NCBI GenBank assembly: GCA_039583705.1
Contig: JAVKSM010000001.1
Location: 1 to 64,000 of the forward strand
DNA: 64,000 bases
DNA from: JAVKSM01 sp039583705
GTDB lineage: Bacteria; Actinomycetota; Actinomycetes; Mycobacteriales; Pseudonocardiaceae
Reading direction: 5' to 3'
Part shown: positions 34,502 to 43,375 of the stretch, piece by piece
How the letters are laid out: every line of letters starts with the position of its first letter
Position numbering within the stretch: position 1 is the first letter of the stretch
The notes under the pieces: generated by a model
What the model was told of the DNA's origin: nothing
The model's database searches: none
The model's input: the letters and a program-made list of their open reading frames with translations, nothing else
Program-made: the position numbers and the translations under genes

Positions 34502-35311
34502 CTAGCGGGCGCGCCACTCCACCAGCCGGTCGCGGCTGCGCACCAGCCGCAGCAAGGTGGTCAGCCCGATGCCACCGACGAGGTTGCCGAGCAGCGTCCA
34601 TCCGAACCATGCGACCCAGTCGCCGTACCCGAACCCGCCACCGGCGTGGATTCCCGCGAAGATCAGCAGCGAGTCGAGCACCGAGTGGAACATGCCCAGC
34701 CCGGCGATGAGGAAGCCGGCCGCCACCGCCGCGACGAGCTTTGCCATGTCGTCCTCGGTGCCGTTCTGCATCCGGGTGAGCAGCGTGATCGCGCTGCCGG
34801 CGAGCACGGCCAGGCAGAAGGTGCCAGGGGTCAGCGGTGCGGTCGCGAAGTGGCCGCCGGCACGCACCGCCGTCTCGCGCAGCTCGGGGAACCCGAGCAC
34901 GATCACCCAGGTCATCCCCCAGCCGCCGGCCAGGTTTCCGGCGAGGGTGCCCAGCCACAGCCGCAGCAGTTGCCAGAAAGAGGCCGCCCGGGCAGCCACC
35001 ACCGTCACCGGGATCAGGAAGCCCTCCGTGAACAGCTCGCTGTGCCCGAGCAGCAGGGCCACGAACCCGATCGAGAACGCCAGGCCGGCGAGCAGCGTGC
35101 TGCCGGTCGCGTGCTCGACGGCCAACAGTGCGAGCACACCGAGCGCCACCTCCGCTCCGCCGACGAAGCCGGTCGAGAGCAGCTCGGGCCAGGTGCGGTG
35201 CAACCGGGGCCGGCCAAGCTCGATGATGCGGTCGACGGTGAGCTCGACCTCCCTCTCGCGCAGCTCCTCGACGCGCCCGCTGCGGTCTGTGCTCCGTCGT
35301 TCGTCCACCAT
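34502..35311 (-). CDS. Formate/nitrite transporter family channel
   Basis: This 269-aa FNT-type protein has six TM segments. Motifs include GFVGGAEVALGVLALLAVEH, LLLGHSELFTEGFLIP, LAGNLAGGWGMTWVIVLGFP and MFHSVLDSLLIFAGI. The N-terminal cytoplasmic ELREREVELTVDRIIELGRP region resembles the YfdC-like branch. It probably forms a pentameric channel for small anions; the substrate is not determinable. Confidence 0.85.
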   Translation of the reverse strand: MVDERRSTDRSGRVEELREREVELTVDRIIELGRPRLHRTWPELLSTGFVGGAEVALGVLALLAVEHATGSTLLAGLAFSIGFVALLLGHSELFTEGFLIPVTVVAARAASFWQLLRLWLGTLAGNLAGGWGMTWVIVLGFPELRETAVRAGGHFATAPLTPGTFCLAVLAGSAITLLTRMQNGTEDDMAKLVAAVAAGFLIAGLGMFHSVLDSLLIFAGIHAGGGFGYGDWVAWFGWTLLGNLVGGIGLTTLLRLVRSRDRLVEWRAR

Positions 35312-35380
35312 CGCCGCAGTATCACCGGCGCGCCGGCCGGGAGCAGCGGGCTCCGGCGCTGGGTGCCCTCCGGGTCGTCC

Positions 35381-36940
35381 TCAGGGTTTGGGGGTCGGCG
35401 TCACGCCCACGGTGGCGGGGACGCGCGGTGACGGCGCGGAGCCGGACGGCGTGCGGGTGGTCCCCGACAGCGGCGCTGTCGGGGCCGGTGTCGTCCGGGG
35501 TTGCGACGGCGGCACCGAGCTGGACGGCGGCACCGAGCTGGACGGCGGCGCCTGGGTGCGGATCGTGCCGCCGAGGTACATCGCGGACTGGCACTGCGGC
35601 GGCGGTGCGGCCGAGGACGACGCCGCGCCGGACGATGGCGGCGTCGACGGCGGCGGACCCGGGGGCGGCGGTGCCTGGGCCTCCACCGGCACCCCGCAGT
35701 CCAGCTCATAAACGATCTTCTGACCGGCGGCGAAGGCGATCGGGGAGACGAAGTGCTCGTCGAGGGTCCGGAAGTTCTGTGGCTGGGCCGTGAGCAGCTC
35801 GTCCTTGTCGCGTAGCAGCCGCACCGTGCCGATGTCGCCACGCGACTCGAAGACCAGGTCGGTGAGCGCGACAGACGCGCCCTTGGGCACGGTGAAGCTC
35901 GCGGTCCCCGGCGTCTTGCCGGGTGGGGCCTTGACCGTCAGCCGCAGGCTGAAGGGCGCGACCTGCGCGGCGGCGCTCTGCTGCGCGCTGCTGGCCGCCT
36001 GGCTGGCGCTCTTCGCCTGGGCGCTCGCCTGCTTGGCCTGCGACTGGGCGACGGCGGCCTGCTGCTGGGCGGCCGTCAGGGGCTGCGCGACCGCGGCCCG
36101 GGCAGTGGAGCGGATCGTCGGGCGCAGCAGGCCGAACCACAGCGCGGCCAGGGCGAGCGCGGCGGCGGCCGCGGCGGCCAGCAGCTTGGTCGCACCACGG
36201 GGCAGGATGGGCTCCTGGACCACCCGACCCGCCACGGGCGCGCTCGGCCGCTCCGGTGCCGACACCCCCGCCGGTGCCGGCACCGGAGCCGCGCCGAGGT
36301 CGTCGATCGGTAGCCACGTCGGGTCGTCGGCGCCCGGGTCCTTCACCTCCGTGAACACCTGGAATTGGCGGGTCTTCGGCGTCCCCTTCCAGATGGGGCG
36401 CAGCACCCGCACCCGGACCTTCGAGAACGCCGCGTTGCCCGGGTCGATGACCAGCACGTCCGGGCGGCACCGGACGGCGAGCGCGTCGTCCGGGTCGTCG
36501 CCGGAGAGTGCGACGTGGACCGCGTGGTTGCTGTGGTTGTCCACGGCCAGCGCGTGCCGGGACCACAGCCGGGCCTGCGACGTGCGGGGGATCAGCTCGG
36601 CCTCGGTGCGCACGAACCGCCCGACGTCGACGACGGTCTCCGGGACAGCGGTGTCGTCAGGGTGCTCGTTTGGCCGCACCATGACGGCGAAGGGCACCTC
36701 GCCGGCCGGCACGTCGGCGGTCCCCGGCACCTCGAGCCGCACCGTCACGGTGCCCTCGGTCCCCGGGTACAGCGACAACGTGTCCGGCGTGAACCTCGTG
36801 TACCCGGCGAGCGCGCCGACCGCGCTGAACCGGTAGCCCTCGACGACCTGGCTCTGGTTGATGACCGTGAGTTCACAGCTCGCCGCGTCGTCCGGCATCA
36901 AGCCGATCCGGGCCACGTCGAACCTCGCCGCCGTGCTCAT
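35381..36940 (-). CDS. Membrane-anchored protein with two Ig-like domains, CIS-locus associated
   Basis: This 519-aa protein has two tandem immunoglobulin-like domains (about residues 1-100 and 108-200). Cues are CELTVINQSQVVEGY, YPGTEGTVTVRLEVPG, AELIPRTSQARLW and KTRQFQVFTEV. A Pro-rich linker, one TM helix (LLAAAAAAALALAALWFGLL), an Ala/Gln-rich helix and an external beta domain follow, with a Pro/Ser tail. With no signal peptide, the Ig pair should be cytoplasmic. The Ig pair is paralogous to the protein at 43357-44016. ATG 36940 is chosen; the upstream frame is non-homologous. Possible role: tether or scaffold for the injection system. Unproven. Confidence 0.7.
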   Translation of the reverse strand: MSTAARFDVARIGLMPDDAASCELTVINQSQVVEGYRFSAVGALAGYTRFTPDTLSLYPGTEGTVTVRLEVPGTADVPAGEVPFAVMVRPNEHPDDTAVPETVVDVGRFVRTEAELIPRTSQARLWSRHALAVDNHSNHAVHVALSGDDPDDALAVRCRPDVLVIDPGNAAFSKVRVRVLRPIWKGTPKTRQFQVFTEVKDPGADDPTWLPIDDLGAAPVPAPAGVSAPERPSAPVAGRVVQEPILPRGATKLLAAAAAAALALAALWFGLLRPTIRSTARAAVAQPLTAAQQQAAVAQSQAKQASAQAKSASQAASSAQQSAAAQVAPFSLRLTVKAPPGKTPGTASFTVPKGASVALTDLVFESRGDIGTVRLLRDKDELLTAQPQNFRTLDEHFVSPIAFAAGQKIVYELDCGVPVEAQAPPPPGPPPSTPPSSGAASSSAAPPPQCQSAMYLGGTIRTQAPPSSSVPPSSSVPPSQPRTTPAPTAPLSGTTRTPSGSAPSPRVPATVGVTPTPKP

Positions 36941-37186
36941 GCCGGCGAGGCTACGAGCCGGCCCGGCACCCGGCACCGCGCACGCGGCCGGACCATCGGG
37001 CAACGTGGAGTGCCCGTTGCGCCGCTCCCAGCCGGCGTCTGGGCGAGGTGCCCTGGGCGGACGAGTACCGGACCGCGATCGCCCCATCACTCCCCGCGGC
37101 CGGGCATGTTCCGCATATCCCGTCGGCTCTGACCCGAACACGCCACAGGGAACCGGCCCCGGCAGCGGGCACGAGCCGACCGGTGC

Positions 37187-37447
37187 TCAAGGCCCGGCCC
37201 GTGCCGTATCCACTGCGCGAGCCAACCCCTCGCCTCGGGCGTGAGCGCCCTGCCAGCCCAGGCAGGACCGGCAGTACTTCTTCTCCGCAGCGGTCAAGCT
37301 GGCCGCCACCACCACGGCCCCGCACACGGTGACATAGCGACCGGCCCGACACCCCGAACCCACCGCGTCACTCGTCACCAGATGCGCGTCACCGGTCCGG
37401 GCATCGACGAACGAGAGCACCTCACATCGCATCGTCGGTGCGCTCAT
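37187..37447 (-). CDS. Small protein of unknown function
   Basis: An 86-aa frame whose middle (MRCEVLSFVDARTGDAHL, GRYVTVCGAVVVAASLTA, KYCRSCLGW) resembles short cysteine-containing proteins found beside XRE regulators in Pseudonocardiales-type genomes. Its ATG overlaps the stop of the upstream 39-aa frame (TGATG), supporting translation. Function unknown. Confidence 0.55.
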   Translation of the reverse strand: MSAPTMRCEVLSFVDARTGDAHLVTSDAVGSGCRAGRYVTVCGAVVVAASLTAAEKKYCRSCLGWQGAHARGEGLARAVDTARAGP

Positions 37448-37566
37448 CACTCTGCCCTCCCCGCACCTGGAACAACCGCATCGATCACGCAGTCCTGCTC
37501 ACGACATCGTTCTGCTTCCACGTGTAACGAATGCGCATCTCGCACTTCGGTGATCCGTATCTTCAT
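37447..37566 (-). CDS. Possible 39-aa protein coupled to the next gene
   Basis: ATG 37566 begins a 39-aa frame (MKIRITEVRDAHSLHVEAER, then CREQDCVIDAVV) that ends TGATG on the start of the 86-aa gene. It lies divergent from the XRE/TPR remnant. The coupling and ordinary composition support it; no family is recognised. Confidence 0.4.
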   Translation of the reverse strand: MKIRITEVRDAHSLHVEAERCREQDCVIDAVVPGAGRAE

Positions 37567-37644
37567 GAACGTGGTAACGTAGCCGCAATCACAATCGAGT
37601 AGATCCCCCGTGGTACTCGCGGTGCACGGGAGCGTCGTATCCGT

Positions 37645-38186
37645 CGCCGGGTGCGGTCGGCAGCCGAAGCAACTCGTGTCGCAGCACTGCAACTCGGCAA
37701 GGAGGCAGACAATTCTGTGGTCATCGGCTGGGCACATGAGTTACGTGCCTGGTTTGCCTTGACTCAGGGTCGGTACCGGGAAGTGATTGAAGCGGCGCAA
37801 GCGGGTCAGGACGCGGCCCCAGGCCGCTCCGTCTCCGTCCAACTCCTTGCCCAGGAAGGCCGGACAATCATTTCGTGGTTGATCCCGAAAAGTTCGATTT
37901 TTATGCCATGGACTGCCACAGGCTGATTGGGGACAACAGCCTTGCGGAGCTGCACGCCCGTGAGATAGTTCGGAAGACAACAGCCGTAGACGGCGCCGTG
38001 CTCTCGCCGATGCGGAAGGCGGAAGGCGAGCTGACCCTGGGCGTCATTGCGGCCCGCAATGGAGAACTCCAAGTCGCCCTTGACTTCGGGAATAAGGCCC
38101 TCGCCATTGACCGCCGCTCCCAGCCCTCGCCAGGCGCCCGAGATTTCCACAACACCCTCATCGCGGTGACGAGCCGTTCAAACTGA
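37645..38186 (+). pseudogene. TPR-type regulator remnant (C-terminal part only)
   Basis: Two plus-strand frames together encode the C-terminal TPR region of an XRE/TPR regulator: VVIGWAHELRAWFALTQGRY and EVIEAAQAGQDAAPG, then in another frame NHFVVDPEKFDFYAMDCHRL and SPMRKAEGELTLGVIAARNG. Frames switch near 37865. The sequence also jumps directly from VQLLAQEG to NHFVVDP, so about 30 residues are deleted. The HTH half is absent. It is a second decayed member of the family seen at 790-3547. Confidence 0.65.
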
Positions 38187-38281
38187 GCCGAGCGCGATCG
38201 AGGCCATATATACCCGCTCGTACGTCGAGGCAATCAAGAGTAGCGGTCCGTTCGACAGCGTCTGAGAGGGATGGGTCCTGG

Positions 38282-41200
38282 CTAACCCGGTGGCGGCGGG
38301 CTGTGCGGCACGACCAGGAACGGCGGGCTGTCCACCGTGCCGCCCGGGAAGGAGGCGACGAGCACGCGGTCACCCTGCGCATCGTTGGGCAGGATCGGCA
38401 TGGACGCGGTGAACGCCCCGGTGGGGTCGGTGCCGATCGTCAACTGGCCGAGCCCGGGACGCCAGGTGAGCTCGACCGCGACACCAGCCGGGAACCCGCT
38501 CCCGGTCACGACCGTCGCGCTGCCCGGAGCGCCGAGGGTGGGGTCCAGTACCAGTACGGCGATCGTCCCGTTGCCGCCGAGTTGTGCCGTGGACGGCCCG
38601 TCGGCGGTGGCGACCGCGAGCGTCCCGGCTGCCGCTCCGGGTCCGGCCGGCGCGAACCCGACCCCTACCGCGCACGTCCCGCCCGATTGCAACGTGGCCT
38701 TGGCGCAGCCGTCGGAGGTCACCGTGAAGGGCCCTGACACGTCGGTCGAGGTGACGACCAGCGGCCCGGATCCGCCGTTGGTGACCGTGAACGAGCGCGG
38801 CTGGCTCACCGTGCGCTGCGGCTGGCGGCCGAAGTCGGCGGCGGCCGGCGCCAGGGTGAGCGCGGAGTGGCGCAGGTAGGCATACGCGTCGACCACGTTG
38901 TCGGTGTCCTCGGGCACGAGGGCGGCCGTGGTCTGGAAGGCGACCGTGCGCCCGTGGGCATCGGAGGCCGGGAGCGCGGCGTCTGTGGCGGTCCCGGAGA
39001 GGAGTTGGTTCACACCGCCCCCGGCGAGGTCGGGCAGGTAGCGCGCGTACGCCCCGGCTGCCCCCGGCGCTCGCGCGGGCGCGATCAGGTCGCCCGCCTG
39101 GGAGGTGAAGCTCACGGTGCGGCCGTCGGCGGACAGGGCGGGCGTCGCGCTCGGGCCGTCGCCCGGAACCGGCTCCACCGCGGGTGCCTGGGCAGCCGAT
39201 GCCTGGGCAGCCGACGGCTCGTGGGGGGCCGGGGCGGGGGCTGCGGCGGACACCAGCGCGGTTCGCTCCGTGGACAGGTCGCGCAGATAGACCTGGGGAA
39301 CACCGTCGGGGACCGCGACCGCGCGGAAAGCCACGCGACTGCCGTCACCGGACAGCGAGGGCTGCCCCGCCGACTCCGCTGCCTTGCCCCCGGGCAGCAC
39401 CGAGGCGGTCCGGGTGGGGCCCGGTTGGTAGCTGGCATCGCCGGTCCGGTCGGTGTCGTGCACGAACACCTGACCGCTGCCGCTGGCTGGCGAGGTGAAG
39501 GCGACCCAGCGTCCGGTGGTCGATACCGAGGGCTCGCCGCCGGACGTCGGCGCCCCGGTGGCGTCGACGCTGACGACGGTGGCCGGGCCCTGGCCGGCGC
39601 AACCGAAGCAGCCAGTCCCGGACCGGTCCCGTCGGGCCAGGACGACGCTGCGGATCCCGGCGGTGGCGACCCGGACGAGCTGGCCGGACACCGCCAGCGT
39701 GCCGACGGACGGGAGGACCGCGGGCGGTCGCAGCAGCAGGTAGGCGGTACAGCCGCGCGCCGGGCCGCCGTCCAGGCAAGGGGCCGGGGCGTTCCCGAGC
39801 CGCTGCGCCGGCGGCGGGACGACGAGCCGCACCGAGCAGTCCGGCGGCGCGGCGAACGTGAGCGGAGCGCTGTCGGGCGCCCGGACGGCCAGCGCGACCA
39901 GCGCGGACTGCCCCAGCTCGACGGTCCCGGCGTCGACGATGGTGCCCCGACTGCCACCTCCACCCGAGGGCGCGACCGGACGCGGCACCAGCCCGGTGAG
40001 GTCGGCCGGCGGGCAGGCCGAGCCCCCACCGGGTGGGTAGGCGGCGTCCCCAGCGGGCAGCGGGACCGCTCCGAGCAGGGCCGGAGGCACCCGGCACTCC
40101 GCGACCAGCGGGTAGACCGCCTGGCCGTCGGGCGTCGTGGAGTCGGTGCGCAGCGAGCCTGTCAAGGCGTGCAGACGCCGGTCGGCGGGGCAGCCGGATA
40201 CGCTCGGCGTGACGGCGAGGTCGACCCGGCAGCTCTGCCGCGGCTGCAGCGGCCGGGCGCAGTCCGACCCGGCGACCCGGAACGCGCCGTCTCCCCCGGC
40301 CACGGCGATCGTGCTCATCGTCACCGGCCGCGGGCCCGCGTTGGAGATCTCCACGCCGAGCCGGCCGTGCTCACCGGGCGCGACCGGAGCGCCGAAGTCC
40401 AAGACGGTGCCGGCGCTGGCGCCGCCCGCCTGGTGATTCTCCAGCAACGAGCCGAGCAACGGGTCGACCAGTCCGTCGGTCAGCGGGTCGAGCAGCCCAC
40501 CCTCGAGCACCGGAGCGACCGCCGCTCCCACCGGGGCGAGGACCGGATCGACGAGCTGGCCCACCGGACCGAGCACCGGACCGAGCCGCTGGCCCACCGG
40601 ACCGGGCACGCTCAGCGAGAGCGACGGTGAGGCGGCGGCCAGCACCGCCGGGAAGACCAGCGTCGAGCCGTCGGCCGACAGCCGCGGCCGGCAGTCCGGT
40701 CCGCACCCGGGGATGCGCTGCAACGGCAGGTCACCGGCGACGTCGGTGGCCCGGTGCGTGGCGGGACCGGCGGGGCCACCGATGCCCGGCGCAGCGGCAG
40801 TGCCGACAGCAGCCGCGGTGGGGCCGCGATCGGTGACCACGATGTCGGTCACCTGGCCGGTGGTGACGGGGTAGGCGACCAGCCGGCCGGTGGCCGACAC
40901 GCTGGGTGGACCGGCATCCCCGTCCGCCGGGTCCGAAACCAGGGTCGTGGTCTGCTGAGGCAGGTTGCGCAGGTAGATCCGGGACCGCCCGCTACTGCCG
41001 CCGGGCGTCGATGGACCGGCCAAGTCGGCGCGGGAGGCGAAGGCGACCTGGTTGCCGTCGGCGGTGACGTCCAGGGCGCCACCCGCGTCGACTCCCCCGG
41101 CTCCGCCGGGTCCGGTCGACACCACCGTCACCGGGCTCCCGGACGGCGGGTCGGCAGCCGCCGCCGGCAGGCCGACCAACAGCGCCACCGCGACCAGCAT

Positions 41201-41389
41201 GCTCCCGATCAGCGCGGTGACGCTCAGCGCGGTGACGACCGGCGCGGCCCTGCCTCCCACGGGGACCAGGGCATCATCCAGCCGCGTCGGGCTGCAGGTC
41301 CGCGGGTACGGGGCGGGGGGCAGGGTGTGGTGCCCGAACGGGCAGCGGACGGGTACCCATGAGCCCCATGGTGCTGGTGAGGAAGACAT
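38282..41389 (-). CDS. Exported 1035-aa beta-propeller-like protein, CIS-locus associated
   Basis: After an N-terminal segment, a hydrophobic export signal (VTALIGSMLVAVALLVGLPA, then AAADPPSG) leads into repeated PD40/TolB-type propeller blades. Recurring cues are LDVTADGNQVAFASRA, PRLSADGSTLVFPAV, PSVSTTGRWVAFTSP, PSLSGDGSRVAFRAV and PALSADGRTVSFTSQ, each with YLRDLS-like strands. Interspersed and C-terminal regions look Ig-like (choice-of-anchor type: LTLAPAAADFG, SFTVTNGGSGPLVV). ATG 41389 is given; GTG 41260 would yield a compact signal peptide and may be real. No enzyme motif. It may bind envelope polymers. Confidence 0.75.
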   Translation of the reverse strand: MSSSPAPWGSWVPVRCPFGHHTLPPAPYPRTCSPTRLDDALVPVGGRAAPVVTALSVTALIGSMLVAVALLVGLPAAAADPPSGSPVTVVSTGPGGAGGVDAGGALDVTADGNQVAFASRADLAGPSTPGGSSGRSRIYLRNLPQQTTTLVSDPADGDAGPPSVSATGRLVAYPVTTGQVTDIVVTDRGPTAAAVGTAAAPGIGGPAGPATHRATDVAGDLPLQRIPGCGPDCRPRLSADGSTLVFPAVLAAASPSLSLSVPGPVGQRLGPVLGPVGQLVDPVLAPVGAAVAPVLEGGLLDPLTDGLVDPLLGSLLENHQAGGASAGTVLDFGAPVAPGEHGRLGVEISNAGPRPVTMSTIAVAGGDGAFRVAGSDCARPLQPRQSCRVDLAVTPSVSGCPADRRLHALTGSLRTDSTTPDGQAVYPLVAECRVPPALLGAVPLPAGDAAYPPGGGSACPPADLTGLVPRPVAPSGGGGSRGTIVDAGTVELGQSALVALAVRAPDSAPLTFAAPPDCSVRLVVPPPAQRLGNAPAPCLDGGPARGCTAYLLLRPPAVLPSVGTLAVSGQLVRVATAGIRSVVLARRDRSGTGCFGCAGQGPATVVSVDATGAPTSGGEPSVSTTGRWVAFTSPASGSGQVFVHDTDRTGDASYQPGPTRTASVLPGGKAAESAGQPSLSGDGSRVAFRAVAVPDGVPQVYLRDLSTERTALVSAAAPAPAPHEPSAAQASAAQAPAVEPVPGDGPSATPALSADGRTVSFTSQAGDLIAPARAPGAAGAYARYLPDLAGGGVNQLLSGTATDAALPASDAHGRTVAFQTTAALVPEDTDNVVDAYAYLRHSALTLAPAAADFGRQPQRTVSQPRSFTVTNGGSGPLVVTSTDVSGPFTVTSDGCAKATLQSGGTCAVGVGFAPAGPGAAAGTLAVATADGPSTAQLGGNGTIAVLVLDPTLGAPGSATVVTGSGFPAGVAVELTWRPGLGQLTIGTDPTGAFTASMPILPNDAQGDRVLVASFPGGTVDSPPFLVVPHSPPPPG

Positions 41390-41447
41390 GCCGCACTAAT
41401 GGGCAACAGGAGTTCCGAAAAGCGGCCGATCTTCCTAACCTGTCGCT

Positions 41448-42500
41448 ATGAGGTTGACCCGGATGCTCCACCCTGCACGCGGGCGGGTGCTCGGGCGGCT
41501 CGCCGTGGTGGTGCTGGTCGCGGCGACCATCAGCGGTGGGCTGTGGGGGCTGTCCCATGCGGTTCGCCAGCCCGGCTCCGACTCGACGGCCCCCGACCTC
41601 GCGGTGGCGAGCCTTGTCGTCGCGGCGCTGCCCAGCGCGCCGGGGCCGCCCACCACGGCATCGGCTCCGGCACTCCCACCTGCCCCTGGTCCCACCGATC
41701 CCGCCACACCGGCGGGGGCCTCGGCCGCTCTGGCCGCGGCGCGCGGCGCCACTCCGCAGGCGGTCAGTTGGGCGGACCAGTTCGAGGCATGGGTGCAGAA
41801 GACCTCTTCGCTGGTGGCCCTGCCCCCGCCGGCACTCACCGGCGCGGCCGCGGCGGAGCTCACCATGCGCCAGCAGGCCCCGAGCTGTCACCTCTCGTGG
41901 GTCACCGTCGCGGCACTCGGCATCGTCGACCCCGCCCGGGTGGCGAACCCCGACGCGCCCACCGCCACCGCTCAGGCGCTGTGCGCGAACGGTCGCGACA
42001 CGGCCACCGCGACCGGCTGGACCGCCGCCGTCAAGTCGCTGAACGACGACCCTGCCCACGTCGAGAAGGTGCTGGCGGTCGCAACCAGCTACGCCGCCGC
42101 GCTGCGCAGCGGGGTCGCGATCAGCGTGCCCGCCCGGGCCGCCGTCGATTTCGCCGTCCAGCAGATCGGCCTGCCCTACGTGTGGGGCGGCAACGGCCCA
42201 CAGGCCGGCGACGCCGGCTTCGACTGCTCCGGACTGACCAGCGCCGCCTACGCGAGCGCCGGGATCACGCTGCCCCGCACCGCAGACAGCCAGTACCGCG
42301 CGACGCCGCGGGTGGCACCGCAGGACCTGCGGCCGGGCGACCTCGTCTTCTACGGCAACCCCGCCACCTTCATCCACCACGTCGGCCTCTACCTCGGCAA
42401 CGGCGTCATGGTCAATGCTCCGACGTTCGGCATGCCGGTGCAGGTGGCACCGGTCCACACCCCGGGCGACGAGCTTGCCGGCGCCGGCCGCCCCGCATGA
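41448..42500 (+). CDS. Secreted NlpC/P60 (C40) hydrolase in the CIS region
   Basis: This 350-aa protein has an N-terminal membrane/signal segment (LGRLAVVVLVAATISGGLWG), an Ala/Pro-rich stretch, a helical middle domain with cysteines (PSCHLSWVTVAALGIVD), and a C-terminal C40 peptidase: GNGPQAGDAGFDCSGLTSAA (Cys), LRPGDLVFYGN, FIHHVGLYLG (His). It is divergent from the propeller-like gene. It likely cleaves peptidoglycan; it could remodel wall for, or be delivered by, the injection system, but nothing links them beyond position. Confidence 0.85.
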   Translation: MRLTRMLHPARGRVLGRLAVVVLVAATISGGLWGLSHAVRQPGSDSTAPDLAVASLVVAALPSAPGPPTTASAPALPPAPGPTDPATPAGASAALAAARGATPQAVSWADQFEAWVQKTSSLVALPPPALTGAAAAELTMRQQAPSCHLSWVTVAALGIVDPARVANPDAPTATAQALCANGRDTATATGWTAAVKSLNDDPAHVEKVLAVATSYAAALRSGVAISVPARAAVDFAVQQIGLPYVWGGNGPQAGDAGFDCSGLTSAAYASAGITLPRTADSQYRATPRVAPQDLRPGDLVFYGNPATFIHHVGLYLGNGVMVNAPTFGMPVQVAPVHTPGDELAGAGRPA

Positions 42501-42626
42501 GGAGATCCCCGGGAGTTCCGGTCACCCTGGGTGCCAAGCGCCAGGTCCGCGCCCGGATCAGTCGACCGCATCGATCCCGGTGGGGCCGCACACCTGCTCA
42601 GGTATCACCGTGTGTCGCTTCCAACT

Positions 42627-42644
42627 CGGGTTTCTTTAAACCCG
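42627..42644. promoter_or_regulatory. Inverted repeat between NlpC/P60 and LuxR-type genes
   Basis: CGGGTTT and AAACCCG form a perfect 7-bp inverted repeat around CTTT. It lies 127 bases after the NlpC/P60 stop and 73 bases before the regulator ATG. It could be an operator or a weak terminator; there is no T-tract. Confidence 0.4.
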
Positions 42645-42716
42645 TTGCTGATGCAAGCGACGGGAGGAGGCGGCGGACCGGGTGGGCGTCGCCGGATGAG
42701 GGGATAGGGGATTTCG

Positions 42717-43334
42717 ATGATCGACCAGGTTTCCGTGTCAGTGCGAGCGTTCGACCCGATCTCCCAGGCCGGAATCGCCAGCCAACTGCGATTCCGGCCC
42801 GAGGTGCACCTCGTCGAGGACGGCAGTTCGGCCTCCGTCGTCGTCGTGGTCGTGGACCGTGTGGACGAGCAGGCGGTGGAGGCCATCCGATCGATCCAGC
42901 GACGGGGCTGTCGGATCGTCGTGGTCGCGAGCAAGATCGAGAGCAACGACCTGCTGGCGGCGGTGGAGGCAGGGTGCGCCGGGCTGTTGCGGCGAGTGGA
43001 GGCACTGCCCGAACGGCTGGTCACCGCGATCCGGGCAGCGGCGGCCGGCGAGGGCACCCTGGCCCCTGACCTGCTTGGGCGGCTGCTCGAGCAGGTGGGG
43101 CGGCTGCAGCGGGACTCCCTCGCCCCGCGCGGGCTCACCGCTGCTGGCTTGACCAGGCGCGAAGTGAGCGTGTTGCAGATGGTCGCCGAGGGCAAGGCCA
43201 CCGACGAGATCGCCAAGCAGTTGTGCTACTCCGAGCGCACCGTCAAGAACGTCATCCATGACGTGACGACTCGGTTGCAGGTGCGCAACCGGGCACACGC
43301 GGTTGCCTACGCCGTCCGGGAAGGCCTGATCTGA
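42717..43334 (+). CDS. LuxR-type regulator with degenerate receiver domain
   Basis: This 205-aa protein has an N-terminal receiver-like domain and a C-terminal LuxR HTH (GLTRREVSVLQMVAEGKATD, EIAKQLCYSERTVKNVIHDV). The receiver keeps an Asp at the end of the third strand (VVVVVVD47) but lacks the usual acidic pair and the conserved Lys, so phosphorylation control is doubtful. Its place between accessory and core CIS genes suggests it regulates the locus. ATG 42717 follows GAGGGGATAGGGG. Confidence 0.8.
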   Translation: MIDQVSVSVRAFDPISQAGIASQLRFRPEVHLVEDGSSASVVVVVVDRVDEQAVEAIRSIQRRGCRIVVVASKIESNDLLAAVEAGCAGLLRRVEALPERLVTAIRAAAAGEGTLAPDLLGRLLEQVGRLQRDSLAPRGLTAAGLTRREVSVLQMVAEGKATDEIAKQLCYSERTVKNVIHDVTTRLQVRNRAHAVAYAVREGLI

Positions 43335-43345
43335 CCCCTGTCCCC

Positions 43346-43375
43346 TGGCCCGCCCATCACAGCGGCCGGGCCAGC
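43346..43375. terminator. Possible bidirectional terminator hairpin
   Basis: CTGGCCCG (43346-43353) and CGGGCCAG (43368-43375) form an 8-bp perfect stem with a 14-base loop. It lies between the LuxR-type gene and the convergent Ig-like gene, overlapping the latter's stop. No T-tract is present. Confidence 0.35.
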
